From contig JALGZD010000004.1 in assembly GCA_025782395.1 (NCBI GenBank), positions 27,601 through 91,600 of the forward strand: 64,000 bases of DNA. Reading direction: 5' to 3'. The DNA comes from a bacterium. Its GTDB lineage: Bacteria; Joyebacterota; Joyebacteria; Joyebacterales; Joyebacteraceae. The position numbers and the translations under genes are program-made. Under the pieces are notes generated by a model. The model saw only the letters and a list, made by a program, of their open reading frames with translations, ran no database searches and was not told the DNA's origin. Every line of letters begins with the position of its first letter. The first letter of the stretch is position 1. Positions 17,632-25,376 of this stretch are shown here, piece by piece.

Positions 17632-18632
17632 ACAACCGCGCCAAGATAGCGCTGGCGCTCCTGGCTGGAGTGCTGCTTCTTTTTCTCGCTCTCAGAGGCG
17701 TTGATCTCGATCACGTGCGCGCAATCATGGGCCAAGCAAGCCCGCCCGTCCTCGTGATCGCGCTTGCTGTCTACCTGAGCGCGTACTTCGTCAGAAGTCT
17801 CAGATGGCGGCTGATCCTCAAACCGATTCAGCCGGTCTCCGTATCCGAATCGTTCTTCATGCTGATGGCGGGCTACTTCCTGAACTACATCGTCCCCATA
17901 CGCGCGGGCGAGGTTGCAAAGTCCTTTTTTCTCAAGCGACTCAAGGGACTCCCGATAGCCGTGAGTTTGCCCACGGTCTTTCTCGATAAGCTCCTGGAGC
18001 TTTTCTCTGTGCTGCTTGTGATCGTCCTGGTACCGGTTCTATCGGTGCGCCTGTCGGGATCGCTATCGTCGCTTCTAATCGGCGTAGTAACGGTCTTCGT
18101 GATCGCCGTCGGTCTTCTCACTCTCGCTGTGAGAAACGGCGACGCGACGGCGCACGTCGTCACCCGGCTGTTCTCATGGCTCCCTGAGAGACTGCACGAT
18201 CGCTTGTCTTCCTGGATCAGCCTCTTTGTTGACGGACTGAGTGTGGCGAGAACAAACGCGCGCAACGTCTGGTCGCTTCTGGCTCTCACGGGTGCGGCCG
18301 TTACGCTGGACGCAGTCTACTTCTCGCTCATGTTTCGGGCCTTCTCGATCGATGTCGCTTTCCCGACGGTGCTTTTCGGGTATACTCTCATATCGCTCTC
18401 GTACATTTTCCCGACACCACCGGCGCAGATAGGCTACAACGAGGCGATCATGGGGCTCATATTTGCAGGTGGTCTGGGTATGGCGCGCGCCGAGGTCACG
18501 GCTGTGATGCTGGTGGCACACGTTCTGACAGGTCTGCTTGTGACGGGTGTCGGTCTTGGGTCGTTCGCGGCGATGAGCATCAAGGTAACGGAGAGCTTCC
18601 GGCGGATCGGAAAGAACCCGGAAGAGAGGTAG
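17628..18632 (+). CDS. AglD/UPF0104-type integral membrane protein
   Basis: A 334-residue polytopic membrane protein of the lysylphosphatidylglycerol-synthase TM region family (AglD/UPF0104). Diagnostic stretches are YFVRSLRWRLILKP, YFLNYIVPIRAGEVAKSFFL and PTVFLDKLLELFSVLLVIV. About seven to eight membrane helices are visible. Members are implicated in lipid or lipid-linked sugar handling across membranes. The TTG start overlaps the preceding TGA (TTGA). No catalytic domain is fused. Confidence 0.85.
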   Translation: MNNRAKIALALLAGVLLLFLALRGVDLDHVRAIMGQASPPVLVIALAVYLSAYFVRSLRWRLILKPIQPVSVSESFFMLMAGYFLNYIVPIRAGEVAKSFFLKRLKGLPIAVSLPTVFLDKLLELFSVLLVIVLVPVLSVRLSGSLSSLLIGVVTVFVIAVGLLTLAVRNGDATAHVVTRLFSWLPERLHDRLSSWISLFVDGLSVARTNARNVWSLLALTGAAVTLDAVYFSLMFRAFSIDVAFPTVLFGYTLISLSYIFPTPPAQIGYNEAIMGLIFAGGLGMARAEVTAVMLVAHVLTGLLVTGVGLGSFAAMSIKVTESFRRIGKNPEER

Positions 18633-18638
18633 AAAAAA

Positions 18639-19577
18639 GTGGCTAACTATCTCGTGACCGGCGTGGCCGGTTTCATCGGATCGCATGTCGCCGAGCGTCT
18701 GATAAAGCGCGGCAACTCGGTCCGGGGGGTTGACTGCTTCACGAACTACTACGCCCGGTCTCTCAAGGAGAAGAATCTCTCCGAGCTCCTGGAGAGCCCT
18801 CGTTTTGTGTTGGATGAGCTCGATCTGTCGTCGGCCGATCTCGGCTCTGTGCTCGAGGAGGTAGATGCGGTCTGCCATCTTGCGGCTCAGGCAGGCGTGA
18901 GGGCGAGCTGGGGGAGGAGTTTCGAGACCTACATCGACTGCAACATCGCGGCTACGCAGCGCCTTCTGGAGGCCTGCAAGGGGAGATCTCTTGCGCGCTT
19001 CGTCTATGCCTCTTCTTCGTCGGTCTACGGTGAGACCGACGATCTCCCCATGCGCGAGCGAGGCGCAACGTGTCCGGTGTCGCCGTACGGCGTCACGAAG
19101 CTGGCCGCGGAACACCTCGCAGTGCTGTATCACAGGAACTACGGTCTACCCACCGTGTCGCTCAGGTTCTTCACGGTGTATGGTCCCAGACAGCGACCGG
19201 ATATGGCCTTCAACAAGTTCATCTCGGCGACGCTCTCCGGTCGCCCCGTCGAGATATACGGAGACGGGAAGCAGACACGTGATTTCACGTTCGTAGATGA
19301 CATAGTCGACGGGGTAGTGCGTGCGCTGGAGAACGGACCTCCAGGTGAGGTTTTCAATCTGGGTGGCGGGAGCCGCGTAACCCTGAATGAGGCTATCGAC
19401 ACGCTGGAGCGCGTGATGGGGATGAAAATCAATCGGCAGTACGAAACCCCGCAGAAGGGCGACGTCAGTAACACGCTTGCAGACAACAGCAAGGCACAAA
19501 ACGAGCTGGGATTCGCCCCCTCGGTTGGGCTGGAGGAGGGGCTGGCTCGCGAATTCGAGTGGCTGAAATCCCTCTAG
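18639..19577 (+). CDS. NAD-dependent nucleotide-sugar epimerase (extended SDR)
   Basis: A 312-residue extended short-chain dehydrogenase. The Rossmann motif VTGVAGFIGSHVAERL is at the N-terminus; YASSSSVYGETDD and SPYGVTKLAAEHL supply the catalytic Ser, Tyr and Lys. The later motifs RFFTVYGPRQRPDMAF and DFTFVDDIVDGV are typical of UDP-glucose/UDP-glucuronate 4-epimerases. The substrate could be UDP-GlcA or UDP-GlcNAc; sequence alone does not decide. The GTG start lies 6 bases after the previous gene. Confidence 0.9.
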   Translation: MANYLVTGVAGFIGSHVAERLIKRGNSVRGVDCFTNYYARSLKEKNLSELLESPRFVLDELDLSSADLGSVLEEVDAVCHLAAQAGVRASWGRSFETYIDCNIAATQRLLEACKGRSLARFVYASSSSVYGETDDLPMRERGATCPVSPYGVTKLAAEHLAVLYHRNYGLPTVSLRFFTVYGPRQRPDMAFNKFISATLSGRPVEIYGDGKQTRDFTFVDDIVDGVVRALENGPPGEVFNLGGGSRVTLNEAIDTLERVMGMKINRQYETPQKGDVSNTLADNSKAQNELGFAPSVGLEEGLAREFEWLKSL

Positions 19578-19616
19578 CGTTTGCCACCTGCGTTTCTGAC
19601 ACGGGAGATGAGTCAG

Positions 19617-20561
19617 ATGGATGTCACCATACTGGTACCGCTCTACAACGAAACAGAGAGCCTTCGGGAGCTCTACGATGCTGTGCAGGCAGGCATGTCA
19701 CCTCTCGACATCAGCTGGGAGGTTCTCTTCGTGAACGACGGGAGCACCGACTCTTCCATGGATGTTCTGCGAGAGCTGTACGACGAATATGACAACGTCG
19801 GTGTGATCACGTTCGGCCGCAATCTCGGCAAGTCCGCCGCCATGTCGGTCGGGTTCAGGGAGGCGACGGGACGAGTAGTGGTCACCATGGACGCCGACCT
19901 CCAAGACGATCCGGCCGAGATCCCGCAGATGCTCGAGCGTATTGACGAAGGATTCGATCTCGTCTCGGGCTGGAAGAAGGAGCGAAAGGATCCTCTTTCG
20001 AAGCGCCTTCCGTCCAAACTGTTCAACTGGGCGACGGGACTGGTATCAGGTGTGCATCTTCACGACATGAACTGTGGTCTCAAGGCTTACAGGCACGAAG
20101 TCGTCAAGACAATCAAGGTCTACGGTGAACTCCACCGCTACACACCCGTTCTCGCGCACTTTGCGGGTTTCTCTGTCACAGAGATTCCGGTGCGCCATCA
20201 CCCTCGGCGCTTTGGGCAGTCAAAATTCGGCGCTGAACGGTTTCTTCGGGGCTTTTTCGATCTCCTGACGGTTCTTTTCCTCAGGCGTTATGCTACGAGG
20301 CCCCTTCACCTGTTCGGCATGCTTGGAACCGCTCTTTTCGCGGGCGGCCTCGGAATCGGCATCTACCTGACGATCGTCAAGATCGCCGGGGGGGTCATAG
20401 GCAGGAGACCGCTGTTGACCCTCGGGATTCTCCTCATGGTCCTTGGAGTGCAGGTTGTTTCGTTCGGACTTCTCGGCGAAATGCTGGCGAATCTACGAAG
20501 TGATGAGATGGACTATCCGATCCGGGAGCACCTGGTGCGCAGTGGCGACGCTACGAAGTAG
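19617..20561 (+). CDS. Polyprenyl-phosphate glycosyltransferase (GT2, DPM/ArnC-like)
   Basis: A 314-residue GT2 enzyme likely to load a sugar on undecaprenyl phosphate. It has VTILVPLYNETESLRELYD, NDGSTDSSMDVL, MDADLQDDPAEIPQM (the DxD metal site) and a membrane-proximal RFGQSKFG. Two C-terminal membrane helices follow (FGMLGTALFAGGLGIGIYL and LTLGILLMVLGVQVVSFGL). I choose ATG 19617 because GGGAG lies 9 bases upstream; ATG 19608 is too close to it. It is paralogous to the shorter DPM-like gene at 31005. Confidence 0.9.
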   Translation: MDVTILVPLYNETESLRELYDAVQAGMSPLDISWEVLFVNDGSTDSSMDVLRELYDEYDNVGVITFGRNLGKSAAMSVGFREATGRVVVTMDADLQDDPAEIPQMLERIDEGFDLVSGWKKERKDPLSKRLPSKLFNWATGLVSGVHLHDMNCGLKAYRHEVVKTIKVYGELHRYTPVLAHFAGFSVTEIPVRHHPRRFGQSKFGAERFLRGFFDLLTVLFLRRYATRPLHLFGMLGTALFAGGLGIGIYLTIVKIAGGVIGRRPLLTLGILLMVLGVQVVSFGLLGEMLANLRSDEMDYPIREHLVRSGDATK

Positions 20562-20647
20562 GACAGGATACAGGGCGTTTGCGATCCCACGTCGGCACGA
20601 TTCCCGGCGTTCGTTTTCTGCTACGGCATCCTCTCAAGGATCATCGA

Positions 20648-21853
20648 ATGCGCGGCAAGATTATCCCACTCGATGAAGGAGCCGGCGTGCGCGTGGCCGT
20701 GGTTGGCCCGGCTTACCCCTTGAGAGGCGGCAACGCGCTCTTCGTAGCCCACCTGGTGGATAGTCTCAGCTCGGATCACGATGTCTACGTCGTATCCTAC
20801 AGTCGCTTGTATCCGTCTCTTCTTTTTCCCGGCAAGACGCAGATGAACCTGAGCCGGGACCCTGTCAAGACGACGGCATCGAGACAGCTGATCGATTCCA
20901 TCAGTCCCGTGAGCTGGGTGCGAGCGGCCCGCTGGATGGCGGTGCCTGCGCGAAGGCCTGCTCTAGTCATATTCACGTGGTGGAACCCGTTCTTCGGACC
21001 CTGCCTCGGTGTGATCGCGCGCTTGATGAAGAGATGGACGGGTGCCGGCATCGTCTTCGTAGCCGAAAATGTAGTCTCCCACGAAAACAGGTTCGTCGAC
21101 AGATTCCTGACCCGGTTTGCCCTCTCGGCAGCCGATTACTTCCTCGTTCTCTCGGGTGTTGTGGCGAGCAGGATCCAGTGCCTCTTTCCCGGAATCCCTG
21201 TGAGACAGGCTGCTCTGCCGATATACAACTGCTACAGGAATCAGGAAGGGCTGCAGCGCGGGGAGAGACCAACGTCCCGCAAGCAAGAGCTTCAGCTGGA
21301 CCGACCTCAAGTCCTGTTCTTCGGCTATGTCCGGGAGTACAAGGGACTCAAGTACCTGATCGAAGCGATGCCGGCCGTTCTTGCGCAGGTAGATGTCGAC
21401 CTCATGATTGTTGGTGAGTTCTACGACGACAGGGATCACTACGAGAGACTGATAGACACCCTGGGAATCAGGCAACGCGTGACTGTGGTCGCGGAGCACG
21501 TTCCTGACGAGGCTGTGGGCAGGTATTTCGGGGCCGCTGACCTCGTGGTACTGCCGTACGTGTCTGCGACTCAGAGCGGCATTGCACAGATAGCCTATGC
21601 TTTTGGCGTACCTGTCGTCAGTACAAACGTAGGAGGACTCCCGGAAGTGGTCGCGGACGGGAAAACGGGCTACATTGTGAGTCCGGGCGATCCGGAAGCG
21701 CTCGCCGAAGCGATAGTCCGCTTCTTCACAAGCGGAGACGCGGAACGCATGCGTTCCAACGTGAAGGACGAGACGCGGCGTGACCGCGCAGGAGAACTCA
21801 TGAGACGAGCTGTCCGTGACTTCATTGAGATGGAGAGCACGCAGCGTGAGTAG
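20648..21853 (+). CDS. Family 4 glycosyltransferase
   Basis: A 401-residue GT-B transferase. The N-terminal Rossmann domain starts VRVAVVGPAYPLRGGNALF. The C-terminal domain has VLFFGYVREYKGLKYLIEAM and the donor site LPYVSATQSGIAQIAYAF, then VVSTNVGGLPEVVADGKTGY. ATG 20648 has AAGGA seven bases upstream. The acceptor is unknown; GxxN-lacking N-termini like this occur in lipid-linked oligosaccharide assembly. Its 3' end is close to the following GT2 gene, where the start region appears duplicated. Confidence 0.88.
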   Translation: MRGKIIPLDEGAGVRVAVVGPAYPLRGGNALFVAHLVDSLSSDHDVYVVSYSRLYPSLLFPGKTQMNLSRDPVKTTASRQLIDSISPVSWVRAARWMAVPARRPALVIFTWWNPFFGPCLGVIARLMKRWTGAGIVFVAENVVSHENRFVDRFLTRFALSAADYFLVLSGVVASRIQCLFPGIPVRQAALPIYNCYRNQEGLQRGERPTSRKQELQLDRPQVLFFGYVREYKGLKYLIEAMPAVLAQVDVDLMIVGEFYDDRDHYERLIDTLGIRQRVTVVAEHVPDEAVGRYFGAADLVVLPYVSATQSGIAQIAYAFGVPVVSTNVGGLPEVVADGKTGYIVSPGDPEALAEAIVRFFTSGDAERMRSNVKDETRRDRAGELMRRAVRDFIEMESTQRE

Positions 21854-21890
21854 ACCGTCCGCGTATTCAGTGAGGCAGGAAGCAGACGGC

Positions 21891-22799
21891 ATGAGCAAAC
21901 CGTCCGTCTATGCCGTTGTCATCAACTGGAACGGCCTGGGCGTCATCGGTGACTGCCTGCGGTCGCTGGAGAGATCCGACTACGAGGACCTTACAACGCT
22001 GGTCGTAGACAACGCATCGACGGACGGATCACCTGATCTCATCAGGAAGTCGTTTCGAAGCGTTCGGCTCGTGGAAACCGGCGAGAATCTGAGGTACGCA
22101 GGCGGCGCCAATACCGGATTAAGGCTGGCCCTTGAGAGCGGGGCGGACTACGTGCTTCTCCTGAACAACGACATCGAGATTGCCCCGGATGCCATCTCAG
22201 AGCTGATCCGTGTTGCCGCGAATCGTCGCGACGCTGCTCTGCTTGGCCCCAAGATCTACTACCACGAGCCGCGGGATCTCATCTGGTCGATGGGCGGCAG
22301 CGTATCCTTCTGGAGCGGCAAGATCTCTCACCTCGGGTTGAGGAGTCGAGACGTGGGACAGTACGAACGAGTGACCGATGTCGACTACCTCACAGGATGC
22401 GCACTGTTCGTGCCCGTGGCAACACTCAGATCTGTAGGGTATCTTGATGAGAGCTACCATATGTACAATGAGGACACGGACTGGTGCGCCAGGGCCGGGA
22501 GACTCGGCCTCAAGTGTGTCGTCGTACCTTCCGCTCATCTCTGGCACAAGGTCTCCACGAGTTCCGGTGGAGGGCTGACACCATACAAGGTGTATCATCG
22601 TATCAGGAGCACTATGGCGTTCTTCAGGCGCTACGCGCGCCCGTATCACTGGTTCGGGATCATCCCGGCCACCGCGGTGAGAACGCTGGGCTTCGCGCTG
22701 AAGGGACTCGTGACGGGGAAACGGGAGAACGTCTCCGCCGCCGTGCGAGGTGCGCTGGACGCTGCTGGGAAGAAGGGGAGGACAGAGAGATATGGCTAG
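21891..22799 (+). CDS. Family 2 glycosyltransferase (rhamnosyltransferase-like)
   Basis: A 302-residue GT2 enzyme resembling WbbL-type rhamnosyltransferases. It has AVVINWNGLGVIGDCLRSL, VVDNASTDGS, LLNNDIEIAPDA and YMYNEDTDWCARAGRLG-like C-terminal acceptor motifs. I start at ATG 21891 (AGGAAG 9 bases upstream). A possible GTG at 21846 encodes SRPSAYSV, almost a copy of the SKPSVYAV at the chosen start. The end overlaps the following lipoprotein by 8 bases. Confidence 0.88.
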   Translation: MSKPSVYAVVINWNGLGVIGDCLRSLERSDYEDLTTLVVDNASTDGSPDLIRKSFRSVRLVETGENLRYAGGANTGLRLALESGADYVLLLNNDIEIAPDAISELIRVAANRRDAALLGPKIYYHEPRDLIWSMGGSVSFWSGKISHLGLRSRDVGQYERVTDVDYLTGCALFVPVATLRSVGYLDESYHMYNEDTDWCARAGRLGLKCVVVPSAHLWHKVSTSSGGGLTPYKVYHRIRSTMAFFRRYARPYHWFGIIPATAVRTLGFALKGLVTGKRENVSAAVRGALDAAGKKGRTERYG

Positions 22800-24240
22800 A
22801 CGGTTCCTCCCTGCAGCCGGGGGTTCGACAAGAGGGAGCATACGTGTCACGCGCGGATGCGGCTCCCCTGCGCTCTGTGTCGCGGCTATGCTTGTTGTCA
22901 TCACGACGCTCCTTGTCGGCATACTTGCAGGGTGCTCGAGTCCCGGGCGCGACACGAGCGTGTCCCCCACGAGACTCATCATCTTCGGAATCGATGCCGC
23001 CAACTGGAACGTGCTCACCCCGATGCTCGAGGCGGGGGAGCTACCCAACATCGCAAGCCTGTTGCGTCGGGGGTCCTACGGCGTGCTGAAAAGCGGTGTG
23101 CCGATCCAGTCTCCTCAGATGTGGACGAGCATCGCAACGGGCGTCGTCCCCGAACGGCACGGCATCACGCGGTTTGTCGCGGAGCTGCCCGGGGGAACCA
23201 AGGAAGTCCCGGTAACGAACAACATGCGGCGGGTCAAGGCGTTCTGGAATATCCTTTCCGAGAGGAAGATCTCTGTCGGCATCGTGGGATGGTGGCCGAG
23301 CTGGCCGGTCGATGAGGTCGAGGGATTCATGATCGCCCAGAGAGCGTGGCCGGTGAACTGGAGCTTGCACGGCATTCCGTTCGGCGCAGCACGTGACCGC
23401 GAGGGACGACTTGTCACGGACGATTTCCCCGGGCGAACCTGGCCGGAGTCGCTCTACGAAGAGTTCGAGACTTTCGTCGTGACTGAGGAGGATGTAACGA
23501 CGCGGGAACTCGACCAGTTCTTCGCGGATTCCCGTTTCACTGATCCTGCCAGACAGTTCCATGCGCGCTGGGTCTATGCCAAGGACAAGACGTTCGCTGA
23601 TGCGGGGTTACATTTTCTCGTGAAGGAACGGCCGGACGTCTTTGCCGTATACCTGCAGGGAACGGACGTCGTCTCCCACTACTACTGGGGCTACCAGGAG
23701 GATGAGGGATTCGCGGTCAGACCGGATGACGCTCGCACGTACGGACGCGTAGTGAAAAACTATTACGCTTTCATCGACAGAGCGATAGGACGCTACCTGG
23801 AGGTCGTCGATGACAGGACGGCCATCCTGATAATCTCCGACCACGGCTTTGAAACGAAACCTGACCTCAAGCTCCGCTGGGAACGCGGAGAGAGGATTCG
23901 CACAGAGGAGGGTGGGAAGGACGTCCCCTGGGACCACGGAATCGACGGAGTCATCATCTTTGCCGGTCCCGGAGTGAAGGCCGAACACCGCATTGTGGGG
24001 AAGCCGTCGGTTGTCGATGTGACGCCGACCGTTCTTGCATATCTCGGGCTCCCGGCGGCTGAGGACATGGACGGACGACCTCTGACCGAGTGCTTCGAAG
24101 AGAGCTTTCTCAGTGAACACCCGATTGTGTGGATTCCTACATACGAGACCGGGGAAGCGCTGGGAAGTGAGTTCCCGATCGAGTCACCGATCGATGAGGG
24201 CATCCGGGAAAAGTTGAGGTCGCTCGGCTACATCGAGTAG
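22792..24240 (+). CDS. Alkaline-phosphatase-superfamily phosphodiesterase, lipoprotein
   Basis: A 482-residue AlkP-superfamily protein. After a basic N-terminus and hydrophobic helix, the lipobox LAGC predicts lipidation and an extracytoplasmic location. Metal and nucleophile motifs are IIFGIDAANWNVLTPML, SPQMWTSIATG (nucleophile Thr), TAILIISDHGF and VPWDHGIDGV. The protein ends with REKLRSLGYIE, as does the second paralogue at 25377. Possible roles are headgroup transfer or trimming of a glycan or lipid phosphodiester. The substrate is unknown. It sits between GT2 and GT9 genes. Confidence 0.82.
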   Translation: MARRFLPAAGGSTRGSIRVTRGCGSPALCVAAMLVVITTLLVGILAGCSSPGRDTSVSPTRLIIFGIDAANWNVLTPMLEAGELPNIASLLRRGSYGVLKSGVPIQSPQMWTSIATGVVPERHGITRFVAELPGGTKEVPVTNNMRRVKAFWNILSERKISVGIVGWWPSWPVDEVEGFMIAQRAWPVNWSLHGIPFGAARDREGRLVTDDFPGRTWPESLYEEFETFVVTEEDVTTRELDQFFADSRFTDPARQFHARWVYAKDKTFADAGLHFLVKERPDVFAVYLQGTDVVSHYYWGYQEDEGFAVRPDDARTYGRVVKNYYAFIDRAIGRYLEVVDDRTAILIISDHGFETKPDLKLRWERGERIRTEEGGKDVPWDHGIDGVIIFAGPGVKAEHRIVGKPSVVDVTPTVLAYLGLPAAEDMDGRPLTECFEESFLSEHPIVWIPTYETGEALGSEFPIESPIDEGIREKLRSLGYIE

Positions 24241-24262
24241 TCGCTGCGATCGGAGGAATCTG

Positions 24263-25372
24263 ATGGCAGATACCGTGCGATTCGATTGCAGGTTCTATCT
24301 GGGGGACCGCCCCTGTCGCTGGGGCGGGGAGTGCGATGGGTGTACTTACTATCAGCCCATGGGAACGAGGTTCCTGATCATCAAGCTCGCCGCAGCTGGG
24401 GACGTTCTGCGCACCACGTCGATCCTGGAGCCGCTGAAACGGAAATACCCTGAATCACATGTCACCTGGGTGACAGACGCGAACGCCCTGCCGCTCATTG
24501 CCTTGAATCCATACATCGACCGCGCTGTGCCTCTTGGGTTTGAGGCCGCGCTGACTCTCCTGGCTCAACGCTTCGACGTGGTCATCTGCCTCGACAAGGA
24601 GCCTCGCGCGGGCGCTCTCATGAATCTCATCAAGGCCGATCGCAAGCTGGGTTTCGGACTCTCGGAATGGGGGACGATCGAGCCCGTGAGCGCGGGAGCC
24701 CAGTACGATTTCCAGCTTGGACTATCGGACGACAGAAAATTCAACGAGAACAGGAAAGGCTACCCCGAGATCTTCTGCCAGATCGCCGACGTCGACTACG
24801 CCGGCGAGCCGTACGTGCTCGTGCTTCCCGATCAATCCATCGAATACGCGAACAGATTCGTCCGCGAGCTTGGTCCTGAGACGCCTCTCGTCGGTCTCAA
24901 TGTAGGAGCAGGCCGTGTGTTCGCAAACAAGGCGTGGACGCCGTCCGGCTACGCGGCTCTTGCGGTCCGGATCAGCGATGATCTCGGAGGAACAGCTCTG
25001 CTCCTCGGCGGTGCTGATGAGCAGAGGAGTATCGCGGATATCGTTTCGCTCTCCAAAGGAGCGGCGATCGCCGGGGGACAGCACACGCTTCTGGACTTCG
25101 CAGCGATCGTAGGCAAGCTGGACGCTCTCGTCACCGGCGATACGATGGCCCTGCATCTCGCTGTGGCGCTGCGGGTCCCGGTCGTGGCACTCTTTGGTCC
25201 AACCGCTTGTCAGGAGATAGAGCTGTTTGGTCTTGGCTCCAAAGTAACTACGACGGTCGACTGTGCGCCGTGCTATCGCAGATCGTGTGATCTGAGTCCC
25301 TCATGCATGGACGCCATCGGGGTAGATGATGTCTTCACGGCGTTGGTCAAGACGTTGGAATCCAGGGACTAG
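24263..25372 (+). CDS. Family 9 (heptosyltransferase-like) glycosyltransferase with Cys-rich N-terminus
   Basis: A 369-residue GT9 member. The family core begins near residue 33 with RFLIIKLAAAGDVLRTTSIL and continues with VTWVTDANALPLI, VGLNVGAGRVFANKAW and the donor-binding LVTGDTMALHLAVALRVPVVALFGPT. The N-terminal ~30 residues carry four cysteines (C9, C18, C24, C27), and more cysteines occur near the end (CAPCYRRSCDLSPSC). A metal site is possible but unproven. ATG 24263 has GGAGGAA upstream. The role is probably glycan-core sugar addition. Confidence 0.85.
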   Translation: MADTVRFDCRFYLGDRPCRWGGECDGCTYYQPMGTRFLIIKLAAAGDVLRTTSILEPLKRKYPESHVTWVTDANALPLIALNPYIDRAVPLGFEAALTLLAQRFDVVICLDKEPRAGALMNLIKADRKLGFGLSEWGTIEPVSAGAQYDFQLGLSDDRKFNENRKGYPEIFCQIADVDYAGEPYVLVLPDQSIEYANRFVRELGPETPLVGLNVGAGRVFANKAWTPSGYAALAVRISDDLGGTALLLGGADEQRSIADIVSLSKGAAIAGGQHTLLDFAAIVGKLDALVTGDTMALHLAVALRVPVVALFGPTACQEIELFGLGSKVTTTVDCAPCYRRSCDLSPSCMDAIGVDDVFTALVKTLESRD

Positions 25373-25376
25373 CGAG

